Assembly (NCBI GenBank): GCA_023078555.1
Contig: CM041198.1
Coordinates: 3,147,354 to 3,211,353, forward strand
Origin: Ulva prolifera
Taxonomy: Eukaryota; Chlorophyta; Ulvophyceae; Ulvales; Ulvaceae
DNA length: 64,000 nucleotides
Direction of reading: 5' to 3'
Shown: one piece after another, positions 45,308 through 58,419 of the stretch
Layout of the letters: every line of letters starts with the position of its first letter
Position numbering within the stretch: the first letter of the stretch is position 1
Notes under the pieces: model-generated
What the model was told of the DNA's origin: nothing
Databases searched by the model: none
What the model saw: the letters and a program-made list of their open reading frames with translations, nothing else
Made by a program: the position numbers and the translations under genes

Positions 45308-48300
45308 TCACATGCTGCGCATGACCGCCAGCACCATCAGCGCGACGACACAAGAGGACAGCGCAACTACGGCAAACGGCACACTGCTGCGCCACATGCT
45401 GCCGGCGTACTTGGCGCGCCGCCGCGGCGGCCCGCGCGCCGTCGGCGCGTCGACGACCATCCGCTGCCGCGCCGGCGCCGCAACGCGGCGCCGCGGCGCC
45501 GGCGCCGGGGTGATGGCCGGGGACGGTTTCCGCGGCGGCGTCGCGATCGCGGCCACGGCCGCGCTGCCGGCCGCGCCGCAGCGCGGCGTGCCGCCCTCGG
45601 AGCTCTGCGACTGCACCTCCAGCGCGCGCTGCGAGTCCGTGGCGCCAAACTCCACCGACATCGTGCGCGGGGAGCTCCCCAGCGACACCACCGGCCCAAT
45701 AGGTGCCGGAGCCGGCGTCTCTACGCGCACCCCTGCACTCCAGGTTGATGCCCCCACCGAGCCCGCCGCAACCGCGCGCACCCGCACCGTATACGCCATC
45801 GCTGGCTGCAGGCCCGGCAGCAGTGTGGTGTAGATCGGCTTGCTCGTCGTGTGGCGCGCACGCACCGCCCGCGAAGCCGCGTCAAGTGCCTCTGCCTCGA
45901 AGAACGCAGGCGGCGCGTGCGCGGTGTCTGCGGCGTCCGCCTCCTCCCACGACACCGCCAGCGTACACGTCGGCTTGCCCTTGCGGATTGAGCCGGGGTG
46001 CGCCTCGGCGGTGACGGCGGCGGGCGTGAGCGGCGGCATCGGGGGGGTGGACACGGTGAGGACGTCCGACCAGTCGCCGGGGTGGCCACAGGCGGTCTGG
46101 GCTGCGATGCGGATGCGGTAGGTGGTGTTTGCCTGGAGGCCCCTGAGGTGGTGGTTCGCCTCCTTGCTCTCGGCAGCAAATTCGAAGGCACCGTCCCCCG
46201 CAGCCACTTCCAGTCTGCACATGCGGTTGCGAGCTTGAGATTTGGGTCTGCTGCAGTCGAGGCGCAGGAGGCTCCAGCATCATGTGTGCTTGTATCATGG
46301 TCAAAATCACACCTCAGAACATGAAGGGACAGGGGGCTGATGTAGTGGGGCAGAAGTAGGGCGGTCATCACATGCACCCCCAGTCAATGCATGATGACAC
46401 AGGTGTGCCCACATGAATTCTGCTCTGGGCCATGCGGAATTGCAAAGATTTGCAGTTACGCAGCTGCAGTGATATGGTATATCCAGTGATATGGCAGCCA
46501 TATCGCTGGATTGCCACAGGTTGCATTGGGCAGGGTGGGGAGAGCAGGAGCCCAATGCACAATGTAGAGCCTACACATGCCACTCCGACTTTGTCCTTGT
46601 AACACATGCCACTACAAACACCACAGATTGCCCACCCTCTGTCCCCTGTCCTCGTAACAGACACTACAGACACACAAGCTGCAGTATTGTAGCTGTGTTG
46701 TAGGGTGTTGTAGGACTGCGTATTGTATAGGTAAAGCATGTATAGGTAAAGCATGGGTATGAACTGCGTGGCATAGGTGGTTAGTACAGAGAATCCTGGC
46801 ATGCGCAAGTGTGAAACAGCAATCCAATGGACACCCCTTCATCGTTCACTGATACAAAGCATGGCGGGCATCACAGCCACAGCAGTACATGACAGCAAAT
46901 GGAGCCCTTCCTTTCCACAGCAGTACACAACTCTACATGAGCACTTTCTTGCAATGAGGATGGGTGGAACTACAGCCAAGGGCAGGCTTATCGCAGCTGC
47001 ATCACAGACGCACTCGACTCACACTCAGCCTTCTTACTTTGAAGTGCTCACAGTGACTCTCGAGTTCACCTAGGGCACCAAGCTGACTAGGCATGTGACT
47101 AGGTATGTAGCTGCTGCTGCAGCTGCTGTAAAGTAAAGTAAATCTGAATCTGAAAAGCTGTGGGCCAGCTTGAAACATGACCAAGTGTAGCAACGTTGAA
47201 ATCTAAAGCTAAGGAGCCACTCAAAGCTAAGGAGCTGAGGAACTGCATGTGGCCCCTCAGAATTGATGGTTGCATGTTGGCCGCACTGCACTGCTGGCAA
47301 CGCAGGACAACGACTGGCAATGCAACTGCCAATAGGATACGGCTCAGTAAATGTAGATTTACTTTACTGCCAGACTTTACTAGGGATAGCATTGGGCCAG
47401 CCCAAGCTCTTCGTTTCTAGGCACAGTCATACCCTTACACAGGGCCATGTGTCCCACAAACAAACGGACCAGCCAGCACAACTACTATGACCACATTCCG
47501 TTGTGCTCTGATGACAGGCATACACCATAACATTTGAGAACATTTGAGCAGGTCGCTGCGGTGAAAGAGGGAACAACAAGCTCCAAGGGATGTGTCCGTC
47601 ACATACAGGCAATGTAAATTTACTTTACTTTACTTTACAGGCAGCCCATTTGTTAAATAGCATATGCCTCAGGAGAGACTGCCGATAATGGGATGATGAT
47701 GGGTGTATGTCAGACTGGCAGACACACTCGTCAGATTCTAGCCTGAGTCATGCTAGCTTGCCATGTTTTGCAATGAAAATTGTAGCCAGTGAGGAGCCAT
47801 GGCCTGCATGCAGGCATGACCACAGCCATGTGATCATGGTATGGGTATGCACCCGCGGTGTTGCTTTCCATGCCATGGAAATCCCATGCAGCTGGCAGCA
47901 TGCCAGAGTAGCAGACTCAGTGTGTACTCAGGGCTCTTTCCCCAGAAAACAGCACATGCTTGGTGCAATGCACGTTCCGAAGCTCGTGTGTGCCAAATTG
48001 ACAACAGCGGGTCCCTTCCAAGCACACTGCATCCGTCAACCGAGTGACCAAGCACGTAGCACGACTACCCCTCCCCGTTACTGTACATCGCGCCAGGCTA
48101 TTGCAGCAGGCTATTGCACCGCATCGCACACTGCCTCAAGGCAAAAACAGAAACGGTCACATGCACGGCAGAAACATAAGATGCTGGAGGCCAAGCAGGG
48201 ACAGCATGCGGGAGTCATGCTGACGGGCATTGCTGCCACCGGAGCCTGGGGCACCACACTACCCCACACAGCAAGCAGGCAGCGTTATCGTTCCTGTTCG

Positions 48301-51300
48301 TGTACTGCACCCTCCTGGCGGTATTGCGACCTGCCTTCTCGACTTTGTCCAGTGGTGGTTTGTTCAACATCACAAAGCAAGCAAGCAGTACGAGGCGCAC
48401 CGATACCCCTGCGATGCCGCACAGCCGGCCTTCAGCTGCGACTGCCACGTCAGCCGAACCGCCGTCGGCGCACGCGCACCCGCCACCAGCGCGACCGGCG
48501 GCGGCGGCGCCGCCAGCAGCGTCGTCACAGCCGCACACTCGCTCCACTCCCCCTCCCCCCCCTCGTGCGCCGGCTCCGCAGCCTCCCGCATACGGAACAC
48601 GTATGCCGTCCCCGGTGACAACCCCGTCACCAGGCACGCCGTCTCACAGCCGCGGTACACGCGGTGCCACGCAGCCGCCGCCTCACCGCCGTTGTGCGGC
48701 GGAACCTTCGCCACGTCGACCTCCACCCGTGCCGGGGGGCCCTCCCCGAGACCCCACTTCAGCACGGCCTCCGCGGCAGACACTTCCAGCACCTCCGGCG
48801 GCGGCGGCGCGGCCGCTGTGGTCTTTTGGGGGCCGGGGGGGGTGGTGATCTCTGACGCGGTGGAAACGCGGGACGACCCGGCAGCGTTCTCGGCGGACAC
48901 GCGCACGGCGTAGGTGAACCCTGGCTGCACCTTGCCGAGGGTGACCTCGGGGGCCGCGCAGGCGTCGAGCGTCCGTGTCTGCCAGTGCGGGGAGCCACAG
49001 GGGCGCGCCGCAATGGTGCGGGGGTTGCTCGCAGCGTCGTCGTCGACCATGCTGTGACCTGCAAAGCAGCGGGGCAGGCGTCGGGATACGCATACACAAC
49101 CACGCGATGGCGGCAGCACCTTGCTTGGCCCAACAACAGCGGCCAAGCGCCTCCGGCGTCTCTGGGCTTGATCCGGCAGAGAGTTGATGCAGCATCGCGC
49201 CGTATGACAGCGCCGCTGTCGCGATGCGCAATGCGTGCAACACCACCAGATCGCATCGTGTTCATGCCAAGAGGCCGCACAGGGCATACGTGCGCGGCTC
49301 TAAGCAGTAGCAGCAGGTTCATGGCACATGGGAGGTACTGTTTTTGCGTACCTGTCGAAGTCGTGTGTGGGGCACAGGAAGTCATGTCATGGTGGTGATC
49401 GTCACATGTCATGTCAAGTACGTGCGGCGGGGTCATGTCAGGGTCAGTGGCACAGGCGGGTCTGTCCGGGGCAGTAGGCAGGAGCTTCCCGGGGCGGCGC
49501 GATGCCCGAGAGGTGCCGTGAGGCGGCAGCTCGGCGCGCACGCGGCGGCAGCAGAAGTGCACAGTGTACCGCAGCACAGGCGCGCCGTGGTCTGAGGGGG
49601 CCTTCCAGGTGGCACGGATAGAGGAGGGCGTGGTGAGAGTCAGGGTGGGCGGACCTGGGGTCGCCGGCGCGTCGGACGCGGTGCGGATTTCGAAGAACGG
49701 GGTCCAGGGGGACTCGCCCTCGGCATTACGGGCGCGCACGCGCGCAAAGAAGCGCTCCCCGGGGCGGACAGACGAGACAACGTGCGAGAAGGAGCTGGCG
49801 TGCGAGGCGGGGCGGCTGACGCTCTGCACATCACCACGAGCTGCCGTCGACGGTGGTCTCAGGCTGATGCTTGCTGTGCATGGGATGGGACAGAGGTGGA
49901 ACTGCAGGGACAGGGACTGGAAGGATGGGGACCCGGGAGATCGGCATTCTTGCAGTTTTCAGCATGATAGGTTCTGAGCTGTACATCAAGAGTGTGTCCA
50001 GGCGATGCCAATGGATGCATGGACGCATGTATGCAGGGTAGCTTCCACTCGAGTCTGCACCGGGGCCACCTGTGGACATGTTGCGGGCATGTTGAGCAGC
50101 TGGGGGGGGCCTGGTGGCATGTGAGCAAGGTGGACAGAAGAAAGGAGCTGTTGAGAACCTCGGCTTGCGCACCGGGACGAGTGCATGCTCTCACCAACCC
50201 ACAACTGCCCTGGGCAGCTGCGTGAATGTCTGTGCATGTGGCTGAGCTGGAGCCACCATCATGGTAAACAGCAACTGTCCTGACTCATCTAACACAGGCA
50301 GTGCACAACTGCACACAACTGTACTGATTGTACAGATTCGAAGACAGGTAATACCTGTCTTCGACTTGCAGTAACAAAACAGCATTGCTTTAACAAAACA
50401 GTATTGCTCCAGTCTGTGGAGAGAATGGCTTGGGCTCACACCGCCCTGCCCTGCCCTGCCCTACCCAGCGCTCGACCTGTGCTGGACCCAAAGGCTCACA
50501 CCAAATCATCATCAGACACAGCAACTTCGCAGGAGCAGGAGCATGGCCGACAAAATTGGTGGCGAATGCAGCTGGGGCAACCGGCAAGGAGGGAAGGAGG
50601 GAAGGAGGGGGGAGGTGGCAAGCCTCAGACATCCAAGGAAGGAAAGTGCCGCATCAGCTCTCAAGCCGCGCAAGGCGAAAGCTCTAGCTCGGGCCTGCGA
50701 ATGTTTTGAGAAACGCCCTGACTGGAGTCTTCATCACCGGCGCCACACTCTCCCACCCCCCTCCACAGCAGATTCAACAGCATTGACACCCCACCTCACA
50801 CAAGCTCCGCAACGCATGGCCATTAGCCACATGATAGCCACACCAAACCGGCCAAAACAGATCACACGACCCAGGGCTGCAGTGCATACCTTGGAGAAGT
50901 ACTGCCAGTCGTACACGTCGTCTTCGGCCTGGACCGCCGCGGCGGCGGCGGGGCCGCACGGCGCCCCGAGGTCGGGCGAGCGCGGCCGCGCGAGGCTGAT
51001 CTCATAGGCCACGATACGCAGGCCGCCGTTGTGCAACGGCGCGGGCCAGGTCAGCATGATGGACGTCTCGGCAGCCTCCTCACACTCCAGGTACGCCGGT
51101 GCCGCCGGAACGCCGGGCTTGGTGATGATCTGAACAGCGGCCACAGGCATGTGTTGCATGCGCAAGCATGGGCAGACGCAGCGGCACCACCAGGCGTGGA
51201 ATGGCAGGGGCGAGTGTGGCTAGGGCAGGAAGTATGGGCAAGAATTGTGGGTGATGCGGGAACCATGTGCACAGTGTTGACTCCTCATTGAGTCCTCATT

Positions 51301-54300
51301 GAGTCCTCATTGGGTCCTCGCGACAGATGAAACACAGGATTGGGGTATAGAGTGCTGTTGTCTGCTCCTCATTGAGAAGTGGCAGCCCCGAAAATCAGGA
51401 AAGCGACCGGACCCCGCGATAGGCAGGGAATGTGGCAAAGGTACTGCAACAGGCTGGACTGCAGCCCAGCTGACAGAGCGGAGCATCTCTGCTGCAGGGA
51501 TTGCCTCCGCCGCAGATGCAGTAACGTGACGGGGCTGGTTTGTGCTTCCATACTGCAGTGTGTGAGATCGCAGATGTACTGGTTGGGGCTGTCATACTGT
51601 GATGCGGTGATGCGTGCCTGTCTGCCAGTGTCCCTGGAACACTTGCCGCGGCTGTGTGGCAACGGTGTCTGCCCTGCGTGCAGACACAGCTGGAGAGGCA
51701 GGTAGCACTGCAGGCACAGTGCACAGTACTGTACACAGTGGGGGGGTCGAGGTGGCACGCTTTGTGTGCAACAACTCAAGCCCCATCGCAGCAGCACTGC
51801 CCCAAGACAGCAGCACTGCCCCAGCACTGCCCCAAGACAGCAGCACTGCCCCAAGACATTGGACAGGGCCCAGTCACTCCGGACGGACGTGTGCACTGGG
51901 GTGGGTTTGCACATGTGTCCAGCACCATATGCCACCATGTGACCTTCACCCCAGGCAGGCTAGCTTGGCTCCTTGCAAGCTGGTCAGCAGCTGAGAAGCA
52001 CATCTGACCCTAAAACTACTGGGGAGATGCTAGTGAAATTCCAAAAAATCTCTCATCACTGCACGGCAGAGTGTGAGGAGCTCCAACTCCAGCATCACAT
52101 CACAATGCATTTCGCGCCACATCATGGTGTGATACATCGCAGCTCCGGCCCTGTTGCACACGTGCAGGTCGCAAAGCTCACGAAGTTGATGGGCCGGGCT
52201 GCAATCGTTCAGGTGGTAATGGCAACCACCACGGAAACCGAAAATACAGAAGGCTAGGACGCGGGAGGTTCACAGCAGGAAAGCAAGCGGCCGAGAGGAT
52301 GCGAGTTTTCACTGTGAACATCGCGAGGATGGGGTATGCCGTATCACCCACGCTGCCAGGATATGCTGCGTGCATCACGTTGCACCCGATACGCCTCCCT
52401 GGCCACGTAGGCTTGCTGCAAATTAGGTGTTGCAGCCAGCTTACGTGGCCAGGGAGGCGTATCGGGAGCCACTGGCGCTCGTCTCGTAACTGGCATCAGG
52501 CCTCGCGAGGTCCGCAAGGCTGGCAATTGCGCCGCACAGCACCGCATGCGACGTCGCGACAAGGCAAGTTCTAGTAATTCTCAGAGATACAAGCGGATGC
52601 TGACGCGACGCGACGTGAGCGGAGAAAGCCACAGCAGTCGCACAGCATCAGGAAAGAGCAGTCTGGGCTAGCTGCCTGAACTGCAAGGGACCGGAACGGT
52701 GCACGGAACATGTAGCAGCCGTCACGAGGTTCCCCATTCGACAACCTGGCCCAGCGCAGCGGAACCTCGCACGCTCAAGGGCAAGTTCTGCGCCGCGGGC
52801 ACTTCGTTACCGCCCGTGTACATGTTGGCCAATGGCAGGCGCTCCGGGCGGCAGACGTCACGAAACTCGGGCGTATCCCCCTAGCAATTGGCATGCAAAA
52901 GCGCCCATGATCAGAAGATCAGCGCCCGCGTCAGCAAACTGCGGCCGACGCAAGGTCCGGAACAAATCCTGGGAATCGGCAAGTTCACCATCGCGAAGTG
53001 CGTGGCGAAACACGTGCAGTCAGCTTGCGCACGCTCGAACGCCTCGCCTGCAGCCTCGCCCGGTCGACGTCACGCCTACCAATCGCAGTGCGCATCTTCG
53101 CGCAGCAGGTCTGCCGCCGGGCGGCGACGGAGGTTGACGCGTGATCTACCATACCTGACGCAGCTATAGTTCTAGGCGCAAAACCCCGGCGATGCACCAT
53201 GAAGGCCTTCGTTGGAGCTCAACTGATCCCGACTTTTTCCTTGTAGGAGATTGTCCTACGATTCGGAAGATATCACCGCGCAATAGTCATTGCGCGGCGC
53301 TATCCCCACCAGCAGATACCACATGTACACCTCCGCCACGAGTATGCGTATACTTCACGTGTGCTCGCGCGAGCCACGGAACCCGCGCAGGACTACCAGT
53401 AGAATCGATCCTGATCGAGCCCCACGACCCAGTCAACTTGCACACGCAGTCCTACAACACACCAAAAAACCAAAGCGATGCGCAGTGTGTGCGTAGGACT
53501 AGTCGCTCGAAGCAGACGGGGCGGGGGGGGGGGGGGGGGGGGGGGATACCTTCACAGACTGTGTCCATTGGCCGCCGCCGAGCCCGTCCACCACTGTGCG
53601 CACGCGGAAGCAGTACTGGCAGCCTGGCTGCAGTTTGTCCACCCTGCAGCCGACAGAGGAGGCACAGTAGACCGTGGCCCAGCCGCGTGCGCGCGCTGCA
53701 GCCTCCGGCGCGCTGTGGGCCTCCCGCAGCGCCGCATGCCACTGCGCCTGTGCGTACGTGGTGATCGCACACAGCTGCGCCTCATAGCGGACGCCCATCG
53801 GCAGCTGCGGCATCGGGGCACGCCAGTGGATCGTCGCGGCCGTGCGCGTCCAGTCGACGACTGCCACATGATCGGGTGGGGGAAGGGGGCGGTCGTGCAC
53901 CTGCGCCACCAGTGGCCGCGCCCACAGGCCCATCCCATTCTGCAGACACCCCTGACGAGTGAGCCTGCTTGTGTAAGCAGGCGCACGCACGCACATATGG
54001 ATGCAGATATGGATGCGGCAGTACAGTCTACAACAGGGAGCAGAGGTATGCTTCGAGGCATGCTCACGTGCAGGCACTAAGAAGTTCTCAGTAGGCAAGT
54101 GGAAGGCATTGATCGCACAGCCTCGCCAGGCGAGGACCCCGCGCCTCCACGAGGCCATCACCAGGTCTGGCAGACTGACAGCCCCTGCCACATCAAACAC
54201 CGCAATTCAGAGACACTCGTGGCCCCACTCCCCACGACGCACGTGCGTGCCACAACTGTTGACAGACGATGATGCGGAACCGCACAGGCAATGGTATTGC

Positions 54301-57300
54301 TCTGTCATGCGACAAGGCTGGGCGAGAGGCTCGAGCAGCGGGCCCGGCTGGACACAGTGGACCATGGCCAGCCCCAGCCTCAATGCACAGCTGCAGCGTG
54401 GAGCGGCCCGGCGTGTGCACACACGCATGTCCCATAACGCACCGCCGGGACAAATTATCTGCGCATGACGCTACCAAGGAATGACTTTCATGTAGAGACA
54501 AAGTATTCAAGGCACCCAGGTGCTCCATTGCCGACACCATGCACACGCACACACGCAGCGGTCGCAGGCAGTGGACGGCCGTGACCGCTACCCCACGAAG
54601 CACGCACCGCGTTCTCTGCCCGTACGCGGAACGAGTAGAAGCGCCCCGGCGTGAGGCCGGGGACGGTACAGGACACCTGCAGGTCCGCCATCGCCAGCAT
54701 CCAGCCGGCACCGCCCTGTGGCATATACTCCACCACATAGCGGTCCACTGCGCGGCCGTGCTCCGCCGCAGGGTCCCAAGCGATTGTTAGGCTGGTGGAG
54801 GTCATCGCAACTACCCGGACGTCGCCCGGGGGGCCCGGCATCGCGGGCCGCGTGACGTGCTTGGCGACGCTGCTCCAGGGCCCCACACCCGCAGGGTTGA
54901 TGGCCTGCATGCTGCGCACGGTCAGGGAGGTGTGCTGAGCCGCGGGGACGACGCAACGCCGCAGCATGGCCCCACACAGCAGCCGTGGTGGCGGAGCGAT
55001 GTGGTGTAGGGTGCGGCCAGCGCGTGCGACATCAACTGGCACAATTGCGAAGCGACCCAGTCACATGCGCGTACCGCTGTGACACCATGCTGTGGTGCAG
55101 GGCATAAACATGGTCAGTCTGTGCAGTTGCAACAGACCACAGAGGGGGCAGGAGGAAGTGGGAGCGGGCGGGTACAGCGGGCGGGGGCGGCGGGAGGAAG
55201 TGCGAGCCCCTACTGAGAATTGCCATTGTATGACAACATGTGCAGCCACCCCACAGCATTAGTCAGACGAGCAGTACAACATTCCACCACAGTGCATTGC
55301 AGCATCAGTGTATGCATGCTGGTACAGTCATGTCAACATCGGCACGGATCCACAAGGCGCCGGCGGCTGAGCCCGGGACACAGGTTCAAGCACCAACTCT
55401 GTGCTTTGGAACAGGCGTACGTACCGCACTGCCACAGTGCAGTGCGATGCTGTCGAGACATGTGGCCATTCCATGATGAATCCATTGTACCATGGAATCG
55501 CCAACCTTGGCTGAGCTAGTTGCTGAGCTTAGGGCCCAGTGACATGTGTAACAAGGTTTAAGAGCAGCCTCCTGGTTCAATTATCCCCTCAGCTTTGCTC
55601 CATGCGATCCGCGTGGTTGAAAGTGAGGCGCAGTAGTGAGGCAGCAGTGGCTGACAGCAAAGGTCTGAGGCACGGCCAACATAATCAGCTGCGGGTGGTG
55701 CGTACCTGTAGCTTGAAGTTGTATTGGCCCGCTGGACATAGCCCAGGAATGACAACTTCTGTGTCTGGGCCTTCATATACAATCACCCATTGGTCAGCAG
55801 GCACAGATGACGCAGTGCCCTCACAGACCTGGCACATCAGCCGGTATGAGAGTGCAAGGCGGTGGTGTGGAGCTGGGGGCGCAGCCCAGCAAAGGTGTAG
55901 TGAGGATGGGGTGCAGGACATCAGAGTTGGGGGGTGCGGCTCAGCCGGAACGCCCTCATGGGTCTGGACAACGGTCATGTGGGAGTACTGCGGTGTTTGG
56001 TGGGTGGGCTTGTGGTCCAGACTGGCTGTCATGTCTGAATTGTCTTGGTCATGAGGAACAGCTACAGAGTCACAGCGCAGCCTAAGGGCATACAACGAGT
56101 TGGCTTGAAGGTCTGACACCTGCAAAGTCAATCTCTTCAGTGGAAGCGTGGTCTGAAGTGCTGCACCAACCATGCACACTTTTTGAGCTCATCCATTATC
56201 TTCAGGATGACAATGGGAACAGCCACAGGAGCAGGTATGATGGCTCATGTGAACTGAGGACACCACGCTTGCACATGATGTACATCATTGTAGTGTAAGG
56301 AAAAACTGATTTTGATGAGCGAATCATTTTCTGCGCAGGAAATACGGCAGCGTTGAAGAGGGACATGCCGTCCCGAGCACTGCAGAACTCGCAGGCAGCA
56401 GCACAACGCAGATCCAAAGGCCCATAACATATTGTAGAGCGGTACCCGAATATGTTGGCTTGCTGTAAGCGGAATCTCTGTCCAGGCCGACGACCTCGCA
56501 ATTTCTTCATTCGGTGACGACACCTGCACTTGGTAATGTGAGTTCGGACGAGCTAAAAGGCACAGCTGTGAGGCTTAGACTGACAGCTGGAGCGTCAAAT
56601 AAGTACAAGGTAGGCATATCTATCTTTGCGAGCAGCCGGCTGATCTAGCAATTAGCTCCCGCCTGATGCATGTAAGCATCGACCAGCTTGCACGAGTTGA
56701 TGCTCATGACGTGGACTTCCGAGGAAATACTGAGAAGGACAAACCGCATGACTGAAAGACAGGTCAGCAACATAGTAAGCAATTCACCATGATGCTGCAT
56801 ATTCATGTCAGTCGAATGGACGTGAGAGCTGTCACAAACTCCGCCAGAAGATGCAGCAGCTGCCGCAATCATCTGCTATCATGCACAAACAGGACCTCAA
56901 ATCTAGTTCCTACGGAGCCACTGCATATGACACATTCACCATACTGTGTTGTAATTTGCTGCGGAACGCGGCCATATGCACGCTTGCGCCTATTTGAAAG
57001 GCCAGGAGTCCAACAGCTCAAGCTTCAATGCAGACGTAGCAAACTTTCCCTCGATGCACAGACCGCCTTACTTGAAGGATTAAAAGCAGTAGATGAGATA
57101 AACATAATGCCGTTGCGGCGCATCTTTCGGAAGAAATTCGCCGCGCGTGCCATGCAGAGTGGATTTGCCAGCGAAAGAAGCACGAAGTCGCCAACGTATT
57201 GCGTTTCAGTCACCTTCGGCAGCAGTGAACATGGCAATGGTTATTCAATGGTAGACGGGCGTTAGAGTACTGCAGTACGGTTGTCATTCGAAAGCACGAT

Positions 57301-57643
57301 GTTGCAGCACTGGAGCACACATGGCTTGCGAATGCCAGACTTGCTGCGGTGATACCCGTATTCAATGGCCTTTGATGCACCAGAATCTACAGTCCACTTG
57401 CATGTATGAGCGACTGCTAGGACGCACCTTGCGGTACTCCAAGCACGTCGAGGTCCAGTTCCTGGGCTCGGCTTCCTTACTTGCAGCGCGGTGGGACTCA
57501 ACGTCAGGTAGGCATGACACCAAAACGCTGTGAGAGCCTATTTCAATTACCTCGGGCGTGATTAAGGTCGGCGGGGACTCTGGCGACGTTGCTGCAGGCC
57601 GATGCGACGCTGATGGCCCACTGGCGCAGAGAGACGGGGGCAT
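45308..57643 (-). CDS. tandem fibronectin type III protein with C-terminal membrane anchor (FNDC3-like)
   Basis: Firm exons, in transcript order: 56119-55706, 54904-54608, 53939-53550, 51129-50890, 49823 to about 49454, 49058-48401 and 46214-45308. All except the 49454 junction close in frame. Together they encode about 1090 residues. A probable first exon is 57643-57428 (starts MPPSLCASG; contains TLITPEVIEIGSHSVLVS); exons between 57.4 and 56.2 kb are unresolved. FN3 modules recur with the standard Trp, L-x-P-x-x-x-Y and RVRAxN features: TSLTIAWDPA...PGRFYSFRVRAENA, VRPGERFFARVRARNAEGES, VQPGFTYAVRVSAENAAG and LQANTTYRIRIAAQTACG. The C-terminus is a basic linker followed by one helix, VPFAVVALSSCVVALMVLAV, and RSM, i.e. 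a tail anchor. Animal FNDC3A/B share this layout of serial FN3 domains plus tail anchor at the ER/Golgi. Whether this is an orthologue is unproven. Confidence 0.85.
47129..47378. repeat. pair of inverted repeat-tail fragments in FN3 gene intron
   Basis: GTAAAGTAAAGTAAATCTGA at 47129 faces an inverted counterpart, CAATAGGATACGGCTCAGTA through GATTTACTTTAC at about 47330-47369. Both resemble the tail of the SINE-like family. A further TTTACTTTACTTTACTTTAC run lies at about 47618-47639. Confidence 0.65.
50575..50612. repeat. GGAAGGAG simple repeat in intron
   Basis: Short purine repeat GGGAAGGAGGGAAGGAGGGG in the intron between FN3 exons 51129-50890 and 49823-49454. Confidence 0.7.
51279..51320. 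repeat. tandem 13 bp repeat, three copies
   Basis: The unit CTCATTGAGTCCT is repeated three times with a terminal variant, inside the FN3 gene's 2.4 kb intron (51130-53549). Confidence 0.8.
51795..51862. repeat. tandem AGCACTGCCCCAAGACAGC-type repeat
   Basis: About three imperfect copies of a unit near 21-28 bp containing GCACTGCCCCAAGACAGCAG, within the same intron. Confidence 0.8.
52385..52466. repeat. 25 bp perfect inverted repeat forming a long hairpin
   Basis: The left arm 52385-52409 (starts CCCGATACGCCTCCCTGGCC) is the exact reverse complement of the right arm 52442-52466. The 32-base loop itself can pair partly (GGCTTGCTGCAA against TTGCAGCCAGC), so the stem may extend to about 36 bp. 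It sits in the long FN3 gene intron. Confidence 0.95.
52560..53520. other. intronic segment of distinct composition
   Basis: Within the FN3 gene intron this part is richer in CG dinucleotides and lacks the CA/TG-rich texture of its surroundings. It contains a 9 bp hairpin, CCGCGCAAT AGTC ATTGCGCGG, near 53276. A plus-strand frame at 53192-53764 (STDPDFFLVGDCPTIRKISP) crosses it. It may be an old insertion, but I found no terminal repeats. Confidence 0.3.
53523..53545. repeat. 23-base homopolymer next to a splice donor
   Basis: G-run on the plus strand. On the gene's sense strand the intron therefore reads GTAT followed by 23 C. Confidence 0.9.
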
Positions 57644-58419
57644 CGCCGAGACGGTGAGTCCTTCGCGATTGCCGCCTGGGCCTTCAATATGAATATCTCT
57701 CTTTCAGATGTAGGAAGCTGACACAGAGCAGCCCTGAGGAGTTGCTGTCAGCGGCATGTGAAAAACACGGCGAAGGGTGACCAATCTCGCACACGACGCA
57801 CAAAGCGGTACACGAACGGCCTTAACGAAGGTTTGATGGACGGCTAAGCGTATGTTAGCAGAACGGAACGTGAAATATCTATACGTTGATCTGGTGTGTT
57901 GTCGAATAGCTTTTCGCTTTCAATGCCCTGGTGACAGGTCCGATACCATGGCCAGATGGGGAGATGTTGCAGAGCTTATCTGTCGAATGCACACTCGATC
58001 CGAAGGCCGCGAACATGTACAGCAAAAATTTCAGATCTGCTCTTCCAGCACATGGTGATGCGTTGCTACTGGCATCACAGGCTCCTGGAAAGCGCCATCT
58101 CCCACCATGAACGGCGTCTTCGCGGGAAGCATCATCGTGAGCTGAACATGCATGCAGGCAACAAGTTGACGTGCCCAGCGTTACGTCAGGTGGGCTGAGC
58201 ATCTCAATAATGCATTGTATCGCGGAAGGTTGCTTGCGGTACTGCGTCCTCCCATGTCCATACACGAAGCACATGCGCATCAGCAACCATGGTGTCGACG
58301 CAGGATGGCGCGGCAGCATGCTGCAGCATCCACTGTACCCTCGCAGCATCGACCTCGGATTCACAAATCCGGTTCCCGCCTCTAATCATGCAGCTGTCGT
58401 CATGGCGCTCTATGGGCAC

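Noticed and set aside
52832..53169. Basic plus-strand frames in the FN3 gene intron as a transposon protein
   Set aside because: They are Arg/Ser-rich in two overlapping frames with no catalytic motif, and no terminal repeats bound the segment.
57555..57710. Plus-strand exon ending at GTGAGT with a nearby TTTCAG acceptor
   Set aside because: The splice motifs are good, but the minus strand encodes a plausible first FN3 exon here and the plus frame ends at once in a stop; kept only as a caution about strand.
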